64,000 bases of DNA from Paraburkholderia heleia NBRC 101817 (GCF_000739775.1 NZ_BBJH01000034.1:46684-110683); one strand, 5' to 3'; numbered from the stretch's first letter, positions 33,186 through 42,126 are shown. The notes: a model not told the origin generated them from the sequence alone. Made by a program: numbers and translations.

Positions 33186-35510
33186 TCACTCGTCGACTAG
33201 CACGACGGTGCGCACGTCGGGCATCTTCGAGAGATCCATGCGGAACTTCGCGCCATAGCTCGGCACGGCCAGTTCTTCCTCGGTGAGCGTCCAGCTCCCG
33301 GGCAGCGACCAGAACGTGCGGAACTGCGTCTCGAACTTCTTCGAGAGTCCGAAGCTCGTCGCGAACATGTGCTGCACCTGGACCGCCGCGTCCTTCGCGA
33401 GGATGCGCTTGCGCTCGTCCTTCATCCATTCGCGGGTGGGACGCGCGCGCGCGATGCGCTCCTTGCGGATTTCGAGGCGGCGCAGCTGGCTCGCCTTTTC
33501 GTCGGCGACCCAGCGGCCGTTGTCGTCCTGGGTGGCGACCGCGCCGTACACCTTCAACGCGAACTCGGGCAGCAGCGCCTCGTCGTTGAGATCGCGCGCG
33601 ATCGACGCAAGGTCGCGGTCGAGCGGATCGCCGAAGCCCGGGCCGCCGCGCAGATAGTTCAGGTACAGGTCGTAGTTGTCGTAGCAGTCCTCGGTCGTCA
33701 TGCACTGATGATCGCGCTTGATCACGGCGCCCGGGTTCAGGCTCTTCTCGTAGTCCGGATGGTCCGGGTTCAGGTCCGCGCCGAGCGGCAGGCTCTGGCC
33801 TTTCGCGATGCGCTCCTTGAGGCCCGTTTTGTGCGCCTCGAAGCGGTAGCCGGTGGCCGCCGGATAACCGCCCATGAAGCCCCAGTCGCTGTTCATGTAG
33901 CCGTTGCCCATGAAGAACATGGTCCAGTCCTGGGCCTTCCAGACCATGCGCAGGCTCTCGAAACCGGTACCGCCGCGATACTTGCCGTAGCCGCCCGAGT
34001 TGCACTTCGCGTTGCGCCCGAGGTACAGCAGCGGCTCGGCCATCTCCCAGATTTCCATGTCGCCCATGTCGCCTTCGGGGTTCCAGATCGCCGCGCCGTG
34101 ATTGAGCCCGTCGCGGATCGCGCCCGCGCCGGTGCCGCACGACGACGCCTCGAAGCTGTTGACCGCATGGATCTCGCCGTCCTGGTTGATGCCGCCGCCC
34201 TGCAGCCAGTTCGAGGTGTTCGCGTTGCCCGCATTGACCTCCTCGAGATAACCGCGGCTGAAGTACGCCTGACCGAGCCCGCGCCATAATGCGCTCCAGC
34301 CCGAAACGAGGAAGTGCCACGCATAGGCGTGCCCGGTGCGGCGGTCGTCCGGGTTCATCCACGCGCCCTTGGGCAGATGGAACTCGGTGCCGTAATAGGC
34401 GCCGTCGTTGATGCGCTGCGTCGGCACGAGTGTCTGCGTCATCATCACCCAGATGCCGCTCGTGAACGCGACCTGGTGCGCGTTGTACGAGTGCCAGCCC
34501 CAGCGGCTCGCGCCCTCGAAGTCGAGTCGCCACGAACCGTCCTTGCGGATCTCCATCTCCACGGGCGAGTGCATGATCGAATCGAGTTTCGCGAACGCGT
34601 TCGAGGTTTGCACGTCCTCGTGTTTGTAGGGCACGTCGACGAACGCAACCTTGCGATACTTGCCCGGCAGCGTGAGCGCCTTGATGCGGGTCTGCAGGCC
34701 GCGGCGGCCCTCTTCGATCACCTCGTACGCGAACTTCTCGTAGGCGTCGATGCCCTCCTCGGCGATGACCTCCTCGACGAGGCTGCGCACCATGTGGCAG
34801 CCGGCGATGCGGGTGCGCTCGTCGAGGATCCAGTACTTCGGTGTGCGTACGGAACGCTGGCTCTCGTGCAGCCAGTCGCGCAGCGGCGTGTCGTTCACGC
34901 CGGTCTTGCGGCAGGTGATCATGTAGCCGTCGCCGAAGCGCTGGGTCTGGCCCGTCGACATCGAGCCCGGCGTGACCGCGCCGGTGTCGATCACGTGCGT
35001 GACGCCGCCCACCCAGCCGATCAGCCGGCCCTCGGCGAAGATCGGCACGATCGTCGCGATGTCGCACGGATGCACGTTGCCGATCGCGCAGTCGTTGTTT
35101 GTGAACATGTCGCCCGGATTGATGCCGGGGTTCTGCTCCCAGTTATTCTCGATCATGTACTTGATCGCCGCGCCCATCGTGCCGACGTGGATGATGATGC
35201 CGGTCGAGGTCAGTACGCAGTCGCCGGCCGCGTTGTAAAGCGTGAAGCACAGTTCGCCTTCCTGCTCGACGATCGGGCTCGCCGCGATCTTCTTGGCCGT
35301 TTCGCGCGCATGCACGAGCCCGCCGCGCAGCTTCGAAAACAGCTTCTCGTAGCGGATCGGATCGCTCTCGCGGAACTCGAGCTTGTCGAGACCGTTGTAA
35401 TGGCCCGTGGATTCGGTGCGCGCGAGGATCGCGTCGCGAAACTGCTTGAGCGTCTGGCCCGTGCCGAGCAGGTCGGCCAGGCCGACTTCCTGACTGGTCA
35501 TGCGGTTCAT
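33186..35510 (-). CDS. acxB: Acetone carboxylase alpha subunit (hydantoinase B-type)
   Basis: A 774-residue HyuB-family protein matching the ~85-kDa alpha subunit, which carries the metal-dependent carboxylation site in characterised enzymes. Recognisable parts are GGLVHARETAKKIAASPIVEQEGELCF, MFTNNDCAIGNVHPCDIAT and VINDTPLRDWLHE-like sequence. Histidines and acidic residues in VHPCD and HVIDTGAVTPGSM could be metal ligands. The start ATG at 35508-35510 has AAGGAG 7 bp upstream and overlaps the acxA stop by 4 bp. A much longer upstream frame to 36056 is a shadow of acxA. Confidence 0.94.
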   Translation of the reverse strand: MNRMTSQEVGLADLLGTGQTLKQFRDAILARTESTGHYNGLDKLEFRESDPIRYEKLFSKLRGGLVHARETAKKIAASPIVEQEGELCFTLYNAAGDCVLTSTGIIIHVGTMGAAIKYMIENNWEQNPGINPGDMFTNNDCAIGNVHPCDIATIVPIFAEGRLIGWVGGVTHVIDTGAVTPGSMSTGQTQRFGDGYMITCRKTGVNDTPLRDWLHESQRSVRTPKYWILDERTRIAGCHMVRSLVEEVIAEEGIDAYEKFAYEVIEEGRRGLQTRIKALTLPGKYRKVAFVDVPYKHEDVQTSNAFAKLDSIMHSPVEMEIRKDGSWRLDFEGASRWGWHSYNAHQVAFTSGIWVMMTQTLVPTQRINDGAYYGTEFHLPKGAWMNPDDRRTGHAYAWHFLVSGWSALWRGLGQAYFSRGYLEEVNAGNANTSNWLQGGGINQDGEIHAVNSFEASSCGTGAGAIRDGLNHGAAIWNPEGDMGDMEIWEMAEPLLYLGRNAKCNSGGYGKYRGGTGFESLRMVWKAQDWTMFFMGNGYMNSDWGFMGGYPAATGYRFEAHKTGLKERIAKGQSLPLGADLNPDHPDYEKSLNPGAVIKRDHQCMTTEDCYDNYDLYLNYLRGGPGFGDPLDRDLASIARDLNDEALLPEFALKVYGAVATQDDNGRWVADEKASQLRRLEIRKERIARARPTREWMKDERKRILAKDAAVQVQHMFATSFGLSKKFETQFRTFWSLPGSWTLTEEELAVPSYGAKFRMDLSKMPDVRTVVLVDE

Positions 35511-37666
35511 GCGTCGTCTCCTTGATGGACTTCTTTCAGATGGAACAGGCGGTGCTTGTCGATCGTCGTGGCGAAGCCAAGCGGCACCACGAAGGTGGTC
35601 GCGTCCGATTCGATGATCGCGGGCCCGGCGATCATGTTGCCGGGCTTGAGCGCTTCCATCTTCCACAGCGTGGCCTCGTGCCAGGTCTTGTGGCGATAGA
35701 GCCGGCGCGTGCCGAGCTTCGCCTCCTCCGGCGGCGTGGGACCGGCCTCGGGATCTTCGGGCAGCACCGGCTTCTGCGTGATCACCATGCCGCGCATGAT
35801 GGCGCCCGTCACCGAGAAACCGAGCTCGGGCGAACGCGCCGAGCTCGCATAAACGCGGCCATAGGTATCCTCGAACGCCTCGACGATACGGTCCCAGTCC
35901 TGCGCGGTGCCGGCCGACGCGATCGGCGAATCGATCTCGAGATCGTTTAGCTGTCCCATGTACTGCATGCGGTAGCCGGGCCGCAGGATCACGTCCGCGG
36001 CCTTGAAGCCGTTGATGCGGAACTCCTCGATCACCTTGCCCGCCAGTTCGGACCACGCCTGCTGGATCGTCGCCGCGGCCTGCGCCTTGTCCGCGTCCGA
36101 CGCGGCCTGCGGCAACGCGAGGTCGACGCTCTTGTCGTAGCGGTACTCGAAGTCGGCGCAGGCGCAGCCGAACGCGGAGAAGCCGGCCGCCCAGGCGGGC
36201 ACGATCACGTCCTTGAAGCCGAGACCTTCCGTGTAGCCGTAGGTGTGCACGGGGCCCGCGCCGCCGTACGAGAAGCAGACGAAGTCGGTTGGGTTGTAGC
36301 CCTTCGCGCTGACGTTCGAGCGCAGGTACTCGTGCAACTGCAGGTCGAGCAGTTCGATCACGCCGGCGGCCGCGTCCTCGATCGAGAGGCCGAGCGGATC
36401 GGCGATCTGATCCTTGATGTGCAGCCGCGCGCGGTTGACGTCGAGCTTGATCGCGCCGCCGAGGAAGTTGTCCGGATTCAGATAGCCGAGCACGACGTGG
36501 CAGTCGGATACGGTGACGGTGTCGAGCCCGCTCTCGGGCCAGCAGGTGCCGACGCGGTAACCGGCGCTGTCGGGCCCGAGCTTGATCGAGCCGCTATACG
36601 GGTCGAGCCGCACGAAACTGCCCGCGCCCGCGCCGACCGAGTCCATCGCGACGAGCGGCAGCGAGAGCACGAGCCGGGCCATGTCGGGGTCCGAAGCGAT
36701 CGTGAAGTTGCCCTTCGTGATGAGCGCCATGTCGAACGAGGTGCCGCCGATGTCCGAGCACGCGATGTTCTCGTAGCCCAGTGCGCTGCCGAGCAGCTTC
36801 GAGCCGATCACGCCGCCGATCGGCCCCGAAACGATCGTGCGCGCGAGCTCCTTCGCCTTCCAGCTGATCGTGCCGCCGTGCGTGGCCATCACGCGCAGAT
36901 CGAACTTCGCGCCGTGCTTGTGGAAGCGGTCGCTGACCTTCCTCAGCGTCTGGCGCGACGGCTCGGCCGCGTACGCCTCGAGGATGGTCGTGTTCATGCG
37001 GTGACTTTCCTTGCGCTGCGGATAGTAGTCGACCGACGCGAACACGGGCAGCTCGGCGCCGAGCTGCTTGAGTTCGTCGAGCGCGACGTCGCGCGCGCGC
37101 CGCTCGCTCGCGCCGTTCTTGTGGGACTGCAGCAGCACGATCACGAGCGCCTTGCTGCCCGCGTCGACGAGCTCGCGCACCGCCTGGCGCACCTCCTGCT
37201 CGCGCAGCGGGATCACGATTTCGCCCTGCACGTCGGTCCGCTCGGTCACGCCGCGCGTGCGTGCGAGCGGCACGAGCGGCTCGTCGTAGCGGTGCGTGTT
37301 CAGGTGGATGCGCTCTTCGAGCGCGTAGCCGAGATAGCTCTGGATCGCGCGGCCCATCGAATGCACGTGCTCGAAGCCGCGGTTCACGATCAGGCCCACT
37401 TCGAGGCCCTTGCGCTGCACGACGCGATTGAGCATCGCGGTGCCCGAATAAACGCAGGTCAGCAGTTCCGGATAGACGTCGTCGACGCCGCGCTGCCAGT
37501 GCGCGAGCGCGTCCTGGGACGAGTTGAAGATGGCGAGCGATTCGTCGGCCGGATTGCTCTGGGCCTTGCCGACCACGAAGCGTCCGTCCGAACGGACGAA
37601 GAAGGTGTCGGTCATCGTGCCGCCGGCATCGATGCCCATCACCTGCACGGGGGATTGCACTTCCAT
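35507..37666 (-). CDS. acxA: Acetone carboxylase beta subunit (hydantoinase A-type)
   Basis: A 719-residue HyuA-family ATP-binding subunit (~78 kDa). The N-terminal phosphate loop VMGIDAGGTMTDTFFV and the second nucleotide-fold motif IACSDIGGTSFDMALI (~residue 290) are the ASKHA ATPase signatures. The C-terminal DUF/oxoprolinase-like region contains VPAWAAGFSAFGCACADFEYRYDKS. It phosphorylates acetone and bicarbonate in the carboxylation cycle. It is the first gene of the operon, about 80 bp downstream of a predicted sigma54 start site. Confidence 0.94.
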   Translation of the reverse strand: MEVQSPVQVMGIDAGGTMTDTFFVRSDGRFVVGKAQSNPADESLAIFNSSQDALAHWQRGVDDVYPELLTCVYSGTAMLNRVVQRKGLEVGLIVNRGFEHVHSMGRAIQSYLGYALEERIHLNTHRYDEPLVPLARTRGVTERTDVQGEIVIPLREQEVRQAVRELVDAGSKALVIVLLQSHKNGASERRARDVALDELKQLGAELPVFASVDYYPQRKESHRMNTTILEAYAAEPSRQTLRKVSDRFHKHGAKFDLRVMATHGGTISWKAKELARTIVSGPIGGVIGSKLLGSALGYENIACSDIGGTSFDMALITKGNFTIASDPDMARLVLSLPLVAMDSVGAGAGSFVRLDPYSGSIKLGPDSAGYRVGTCWPESGLDTVTVSDCHVVLGYLNPDNFLGGAIKLDVNRARLHIKDQIADPLGLSIEDAAAGVIELLDLQLHEYLRSNVSAKGYNPTDFVCFSYGGAGPVHTYGYTEGLGFKDVIVPAWAAGFSAFGCACADFEYRYDKSVDLALPQAASDADKAQAAATIQQAWSELAGKVIEEFRINGFKAADVILRPGYRMQYMGQLNDLEIDSPIASAGTAQDWDRIVEAFEDTYGRVYASSARSPELGFSVTGAIMRGMVITQKPVLPEDPEAGPTPPEEAKLGTRRLYRHKTWHEATLWKMEALKPGNMIAGPAIIESDATTFVVPLGFATTIDKHRLFHLKEVHQGDDA

Positions 37667-37756
37667 GAACCTGTCTCCGCGTTTTAGGAATCAAGACGCG
37701 CGGGACTGCGCGCGCCGGCTGGGGAGGCCCCGATGGGCACTCCCGGCGCCTGGAAG

Positions 37757-37772
37757 GGCAACAGCCGTACCA
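37757..37772 (-). promoter_or_regulatory. Sigma54 (-24/-12) promoter of acxABC
   Basis: The minus strand reads TGGTACGGCTGTTGCC: GG and GC separated by exactly 10 bp, and a good fit to TGGCAC-N5-TTGC. It is 91 bp upstream of the acxA ATG and correctly oriented. The AcxR-type activator encoded downstream requires such a promoter, which makes the assignment coherent. Confidence 0.75.
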
Positions 37773-37887
37773 TCGTGCGGCGCAAAACCCTGCTGGACTC
37801 GGGAAAAAGCAATCTGTGCGGGGCAGGGCACTGTGCGGAGAACGGCTGCGGTGCCGGATTTGCCGTGCCGCAGCATGAGGTCGGCCG

Positions 37888-37920
37888 TCCGGTTTCCGGA
37901 CGGGTCGACCGGAAACCGGA
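37888..37920. promoter_or_regulatory. Inverted repeat, probable AcxR enhancer site
   Basis: TCCGGTTTCCGG (37888-37899) and CCGGAAACCGGA (37909-37920) are perfect 12-bp inverted arms with a 9-bp spacer. Each arm is itself a CCGG-N3-CCGG element. The centre is about 158 bp upstream of the expected sigma54 start site, a typical enhancer distance for a FIS-domain activator. It sits in the 654-bp gap shared with the divergent histidine kinase gene, so it could instead serve that operon. Confidence 0.6.
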
Positions 37921-38072
37921 CGGGTGCGGACGGGGCCGTGTCCGCGTTCGTCGGATCGCGTGGAGGGGGGCGAAGGGTGTACGGGCCGGGCGCACTTGCT
38001 GGTATGCCAATGCGCTGCGCAACCCGGGAAGCGCTCGACCAGTGCGTTCCCGATGGAATCAGGTCACCCCCT

Positions 38073-38192
38073 GGGCGGACCTGCCTCGTGATTACTCGTC
38101 GGAAATCGACCGCACGTATCGCCGACCGCGTCTTTGAATTTATGGATGGCAATCTGGTCGAGATTGAACGAAAATCCGCTAGCGCTGGGTAA
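38073..38192 (+). pseudogene. C-terminal relic of an ABC exporter ATPase
   Basis: One plus-strand frame reads GRTCLVITRRKSTARIADRV followed by FEFMDGNLVEIERKS and a stop. It matches the H-loop to C-terminus of ABC exporter ATPases (GRTxLVITHRxSTxxxADRI-x-DGxxVE). The switch histidine is replaced (TRRKS for THRxS), and everything upstream, including the Walker motifs, is absent. This is a ~40-codon gene tail stranded between acxA and the histidine kinase, evidence of a past deletion or insertion. Confidence 0.5.
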
Positions 38193-38277
38193 ACAGAGTG
38201 AGATATTTTCGCGTGCGGCGACCGATTACCGGGTTGCCGAAACCGATGTCTGAACCTGTCGGTACTTTCCGGGCAGC

Positions 38278-38299
38278 AGTCAGGGTTGGCTGCCTGACT
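38278..38299. repeat. Inverted repeat just upstream of the histidine kinase gene
   Basis: AGTCAGG and CCTGACT (7-bp arms, 8-bp spacer) end 22 bp before the histidine kinase ATG. It could be an operator or a leader hairpin that affects translation. Nothing in the sequence decides between them. Confidence 0.35.
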
Positions 38300-38320
38300 C
38301 AGTCTGAACACTAGCCACTC

Positions 38321-39805
38321 ATGCCGAGACCGTCGTTCTCCACCCAGCTCTACGCACTCTGGATCCTCGTGGCGATCCTGTGCAGCCTCCTGACCGCAGC
38401 CGTGTGGCTGATGCTGTCGTCGGCGCTCGGGGAGCGTGTCGCCGCCGCGAAGCAGCAGGCGATCGCTACCTGCACGGCGGTCGCGTCGCGCTACGACCTG
38501 TCCATTCAGCGGCCGGGCGAAGCCAATGTCGATCTCATGCATGCCGTGCTCGATCTCGTGCTGATCCGCACGGAGGGTATCGAAGGCGGCTTCTGGACCT
38601 CGGCGCCCGCGCCCGGCGCACCAAACGGGTTTCTCGCCTACGCGTTTCCCACCTATGAAGGCAGCGGCGTGAAGCGTGACGTCCCCGAGGCCGAAACGCC
38701 GCTCATTCTTCGCACGCTGAGAAGCGTCTCTGGCGGTGGCCAGATGCGCGCCGACGTCGTCTCGAACGGTGCCGACGCGGTGATCGCCGTCGCCTGCCCG
38801 GTCCCGCATCACGCCGGCCTGCTGGCCTGGATGCTCACGCACGCGCGCCCGCCGCTCGGGCCGTATGGGGCGCGCGCCGCGGCCTTCCTTGCGGGCGTGC
38901 TCGCGATCATCGTGGTGCTGGCCCTGTTGCTGGCGATGGCGCTCAGACGCTGGAAGCGCAACCTCATGCGGCTCGAACAGGCGCTCGCGCCGGACGGCAG
39001 ACTCGAGCAGGGCAAGCGCATGGAGCGGCTCGGGGAGCGCGATCTGGACCACATCGTCGACGCGCTCAACCGCTATGTGGAGCGCGCAGACCGACTGCAG
39101 CGCGAGGCGAACGAACTGGGCATGAAACTCGCGCAGGCGGAACGCTTCGGCGCCCTGGGCAAGATGGCCGCGCAGATTGCACACGAGATCCGCAATCCGG
39201 TGGGCGCCATGCGGCTGAAGGCGGAAAACGCACTGGCCGGCGACGGCGCACGGCGCGAATCCGCGTTGAAGATCATCGTCGAGCAGGTGGGACGCATCGA
39301 GTCGCAGCTCACGAGCCTGCTTGCGCTCACGCAGCCCGTCATTGTGCGTGCGCAGGAAGTCGACCTGCGCCCGTGGCTCGGCGAACTGGTGGGCGCCCAC
39401 GAATCGGCTGCGCAAAGCCGGCGGATAACGTTGCGGGCGCAAGCCGCATCCTGCGCGACGCAACCGGTTTTCGACGCCGCGCAACTGGCGAGAGCGCTCG
39501 ACAATCTGATCATTAACGCGCTGCGCCATGCACCGTCCGGCGGGCACGTGAGCGTCCGGGCACGCGCCTCGACGGATGACGGCCGCGAGCGGCTCAGGTT
39601 CGAAGTCGTCGACGACGGCCCCGGCGTCAGCGCGGCCGATCGGGAGCGTATCTTCGAGCCGTTTGTGAGTGGCCGGCCTGACGGATCGGGTCTCGGCCTC
39701 GCCGTGGTACGCGAAATCGCATCGGCGCATGGCGGCCGTGCGTGGCTCGCGGACAATCCGGAATTGACCTGCTTTGTCATCGACATTCCATGGCGACCAT
39801 CCTGA
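38321..39805 (+). CDS. Sensor histidine kinase
   Basis: A 494-residue membrane kinase. TM1 is at ~13-35, a ~150-residue periplasmic sensor without a motif I recognise, TM2 at ~187-208, a HAMP-like linker (LDHIVDALNRYVERADRL), and the dimerisation H-box QIAHEIRNPVGAMRLKAE with the phospho-acceptor His near residue 288. It ends with an HATPase_c domain (N-box DNLIINALRHAP, G1 VDDGPGVS, G2 GSGLGLAVV). It overlaps the response regulator gene by 16 bp. Its partner is NtrC-type, so the pair drives sigma54-dependent transcription. Confidence 0.92.
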   Translation: MPRPSFSTQLYALWILVAILCSLLTAAVWLMLSSALGERVAAAKQQAIATCTAVASRYDLSIQRPGEANVDLMHAVLDLVLIRTEGIEGGFWTSAPAPGAPNGFLAYAFPTYEGSGVKRDVPEAETPLILRTLRSVSGGGQMRADVVSNGADAVIAVACPVPHHAGLLAWMLTHARPPLGPYGARAAAFLAGVLAIIVVLALLLAMALRRWKRNLMRLEQALAPDGRLEQGKRMERLGERDLDHIVDALNRYVERADRLQREANELGMKLAQAERFGALGKMAAQIAHEIRNPVGAMRLKAENALAGDGARRESALKIIVEQVGRIESQLTSLLALTQPVIVRAQEVDLRPWLGELVGAHESAAQSRRITLRAQAASCATQPVFDAAQLARALDNLIINALRHAPSGGHVSVRARASTDDGRERLRFEVVDDGPGVSAADRERIFEPFVSGRPDGSGLGLAVVREIASAHGGRAWLADNPELTCFVIDIPWRPS

Positions 39806-41184
39806 TCATCGACGACGACGATGCCTTCCGCGACGGCCTCGCGGAAACCGTCCGGGACCTTGGACACAGGCCGCTCGAGGCGCGTACGGGCGAACAAGCG
39901 TTCGAACGCCTGCGCGGGCAGGCGCCGCCGGACTGTATCTTTCTCGACTTCCGGCTGCCGGACAGGGATGGCCTGGCCGTGCTCGAAGCGCTGCGGGGCA
40001 TGGCCAGCCTCCAGCACGTGCCGGTCGTGATGCTGACCGGGTACGCGACGAGCGACAACACGATCGGCGCGATGCGGCTCGGTGCTTTCGAGCATCTGAC
40101 CAAACCGGTCGGCCGCGACGAGATCGCCGCGCTTCTCGCGCGCATTCTCGCGACCCGTGCCGATGCGCCAGCCCCGCAGGCGACCCGGACGTTCGCGCAC
40201 GAACCGCCGTCGCGCGAGCCGCAACTGCTCGGCATCAGCGAAGCCATGCGTGACGTGCAGAAGCGCCTTGGCCGTGCGGCCGGCACGAACTCGACGGTGC
40301 TGATCACCGGCGAGACGGGCACGGGCAAGGAGGTGGCGGCGCGCGTGCTGCATCGGGCGTCGCCGCGCGCCAGCGGCCCGTTCGTCGCCGTGAACTGTGC
40401 GGCGATTCCGGCGGACCTGCTCGAGAGCGAGCTCTTCGGTCACGGCAAGGGTGCGTTTACCGGCGCGCATACGGAACGGCGCGGCCGTTTTGAAGAAGCG
40501 CACGGCGGCACGCTGTTTCTCGACGAGGTCGGCGACATGCCGCTCGCAATGCAGGCAAAGCTGCTGCGCGTGCTGCAGGAGCGGCAGATCACGCCGCTCG
40601 GCACCAACCGGACGGTGGCCGTCGACGTGCGCGTGGTGGCCGCGACGCATCGCGACCTGCCGGCGATGGTCGCGGCGGGCACGTTTCGTCAGGACCTCGT
40701 GTATCGCCTCAACGTGATTCCGCTGCACATGCCGCCGTTGCGCGAGCGTGTGGCGGACATCCTGCCGCTGGCGGAGCATTTCCTGGCGAGCGTCACCGGG
40801 CCGTCCGGGACGGCGGGCAGGCATCTCTCCGCGGACGCCCAGCGCCTGCTCGTCAGCTTCACCTGGCCTGGCAACGTGCGCGAGCTGGCGAATGCGATTG
40901 AACGCGCGAACGCGCTGGCGCCCGCCGCGCTGCTCACGCGCGAAGACTTCGCCTTCCTGTTCGATCCAGGTGAGGGCGGCGCTGCAGCGATCCCCGCGAG
41001 CTTGCTCGATCTCCCATTGAATGAGGCCCTTGCACAGCTCGAACGTGCGGTGATCGCCCGTGCACTCGCGCTCGCCGGTGGCAATCGCGCCGAAGCGGCG
41101 CGTCGGCTCGGCATCAGCCGGCAGTCGCTTTACACGCGTCTGGCGAATTTCGGCCTGTCCGACGCCGACCCCGACGCCCGATAA
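39790..41184 (+). CDS. NtrC-family sigma54 response regulator
   Basis: A 464-residue regulator. The receiver domain at 1-120 has acidic pocket DDDD near residues 8-11, phospho-acceptor Asp53 in IFLDFRLPD, Thr in MLTGYAT and Lys in LTKPVG. The AAA+ domain has Walker A GETGTGKE and the sigma54-contact GAFTGA. The C-terminal FIS HTH is NRAEAARRLGISRQSLYTRLA. The start is the ATG at 39790 inside the kinase gene; the longer frame to 39742 is rejected. A perfect inverted repeat starts 8 bp after its stop codon and a sigma54 promoter lies 100 bp downstream. The regulator very probably switches on the operon that follows. Confidence 0.93.
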   Translation: MATILIIDDDDAFRDGLAETVRDLGHRPLEARTGEQAFERLRGQAPPDCIFLDFRLPDRDGLAVLEALRGMASLQHVPVVMLTGYATSDNTIGAMRLGAFEHLTKPVGRDEIAALLARILATRADAPAPQATRTFAHEPPSREPQLLGISEAMRDVQKRLGRAAGTNSTVLITGETGTGKEVAARVLHRASPRASGPFVAVNCAAIPADLLESELFGHGKGAFTGAHTERRGRFEEAHGGTLFLDEVGDMPLAMQAKLLRVLQERQITPLGTNRTVAVDVRVVAATHRDLPAMVAAGTFRQDLVYRLNVIPLHMPPLRERVADILPLAEHFLASVTGPSGTAGRHLSADAQRLLVSFTWPGNVRELANAIERANALAPAALLTREDFAFLFDPGEGGAAAIPASLLDLPLNEALAQLERAVIARALALAGGNRAEAARRLGISRQSLYTRLANFGLSDADPDAR

Positions 41185-41191
41185 CGCACAG

Positions 41192-41232
41192 GTGTCAAGC
41201 AACCGGACGGCGGCTGTCCGGTTGCTTGACAC
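41192..41232. promoter_or_regulatory. Perfect 17-bp inverted repeat, probable enhancer for the response regulator
   Basis: GTGTCAAGCAACCGGAC - GGCGGCT - GTCCGGTTGCTTGACAC: 17-bp arms without a mismatch and a 7-bp spacer. It could form a terminator-like hairpin, but no T-tract follows. Its centre is ~99 bp upstream of the start site predicted from the sigma54 promoter at 41285-41300, the usual distance for an NtrC-type enhancer. I favour a regulator binding site, with transcript termination after the regulator gene as a possible second role. Confidence 0.65.
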
Positions 41233-41284
41233 TGCGCTCCCGCTTCAGCGCGTTGCGGCCCACTTCCACGGGACTTCCGCGCAA

Positions 41285-41300
41285 TGGCATAGGCCTTGCA
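41285..41300 (+). promoter_or_regulatory. Sigma54 (-24/-12) promoter of the 41.3-45.1 kb operon
   Basis: TGGCATAGGCCTTGCA matches the sigma54 consensus TGGCAC-N5-TTGCA at all but one position, with GG and GC exactly 10 bp apart. It is 32 bp upstream of the first gene's ATG (41332) and just downstream of an NtrC-type regulator gene and a perfect inverted repeat. Confidence 0.82.
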
Positions 41301-41331
41301 AAGAGATCCACGCCAGATGAAGGAGTGGACC

Positions 41332-42126
41332 ATGCAAGCGATCCCGAAGTCCCCGCGCCGCGGCGTCGCCGCGCGCCTCATGAACGCGATGGGCGTCGCG
41401 GCGCTCATCGCGGCTGGCGGCGGATGTGCGGCGCAGACGCAGCCGGAGCCGCCGGTTGCGCCTGCGCCGCCGCCGGTCGCGACAAGCGCGATGCCGCCCG
41501 GCATCGCCCCGGGGGCGCCTCTCCCGCCGCCGCCCGGCGGCCCGGTGCCGCTCGCCGATGCCGGAGCCGCCGTCACCGCGCAAGACACGGTCTCGCGCTT
41601 TCTCATCAACCCGGACGGCGATGTGGACGGCTTTCTGACCGGCGACGGCCAGGTCGTGCATTTCCCCCCGCACATGGGCCCGCAGCTCACCTCGATGGTT
41701 CGTCCGGGCGACAACGTGCAGGTCGGCGGATGGCGCGACGCCGGTGGCAACATCGCGGCACAACGCATCGTCGACGCGCGCAGCGGCCGGCAGCTGGAGG
41801 ACCAGCCGCCGGTGCCGGGCTCGCAGCCATTGCCGCCCGCGCTGCGTGGCGTCGCGCTGTCGCGTCTGAGCGTGCAGGGCCAGGTGGCGCACGTGACGAC
41901 CGCGCCGCGCGGCGAGCCGGACGGCGTGATTCTGGCCGACGGCACCGTGATCAAGCTCACGCCGCCGATCGCACAGCAGTTTCCCGCGCTCCTGCAAGCC
42001 GGTGCAACGGTTTCGGCGCAAGGCTACGGCACCCGCAACCCGTACGGCACAGCACTGCAGGCGACGGCGTTCGGGTCGCCCGGCAACCTCACGCGGCTCT
42101 ACGACAGCCTGCCGCCGGCCCCTTGA
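41332..42126 (+). CDS. Exported protein of unknown function with two OB-like repeat domains
   Basis: A 264-residue protein. It has a probable signal sequence with Cys32 (AALIAAGGGCAAQ; not a canonical lipobox), a Pro/Ala-rich linker (~35-85), and two related domains of ~65 residues: ~90-155 (SRFLINPDGDVDGFLTGDGQ, VHFPPHMGPQL, VQVGGW) and ~180-250 (GEPDGVILADGTVIKLTPPI, VSAQGYGTRNPYG). The domain pattern (variable strand, DGF/DGV, V-H/K-xPP, V-x-A/G-x-G) suggests a small beta-barrel; that is inference. The start is fixed by AAGGAG 6 bp before the ATG. It is the first gene behind the sigma54 promoter. No function is known to me. Confidence 0.75.
   Translation: MQAIPKSPRRGVAARLMNAMGVAALIAAGGGCAAQTQPEPPVAPAPPPVATSAMPPGIAPGAPLPPPPGGPVPLADAGAAVTAQDTVSRFLINPDGDVDGFLTGDGQVVHFPPHMGPQLTSMVRPGDNVQVGGWRDAGGNIAAQRIVDARSGRQLEDQPPVPGSQPLPPALRGVALSRLSVQGQVAHVTTAPRGEPDGVILADGTVIKLTPPIAQQFPALLQAGATVSAQGYGTRNPYGTALQATAFGSPGNLTRLYDSLPPAP

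Noticed and set aside
33186..37666. Hydantoinase HyuAB or acetophenone carboxylase
   Set aside because: The 168-residue gamma subunit with two Cys pairs, the subunit sizes and the AcxR-type activator fit acetone carboxylase specifically.
36245..37687. 480-codon plus-strand frame antisense to acxA
   Set aside because: Shadow of the HyuA-type coding sequence; composition typical of antisense frames.
37691..39730. 679-codon minus-strand frame (and 39073-41232)
   Set aside because: Antisense to the histidine kinase and response regulator genes.
41192..41232. Plain intrinsic terminator
   Set aside because: No T-tract, and spacing to a sigma54 promoter fits an enhancer better; a secondary termination role remains possible.
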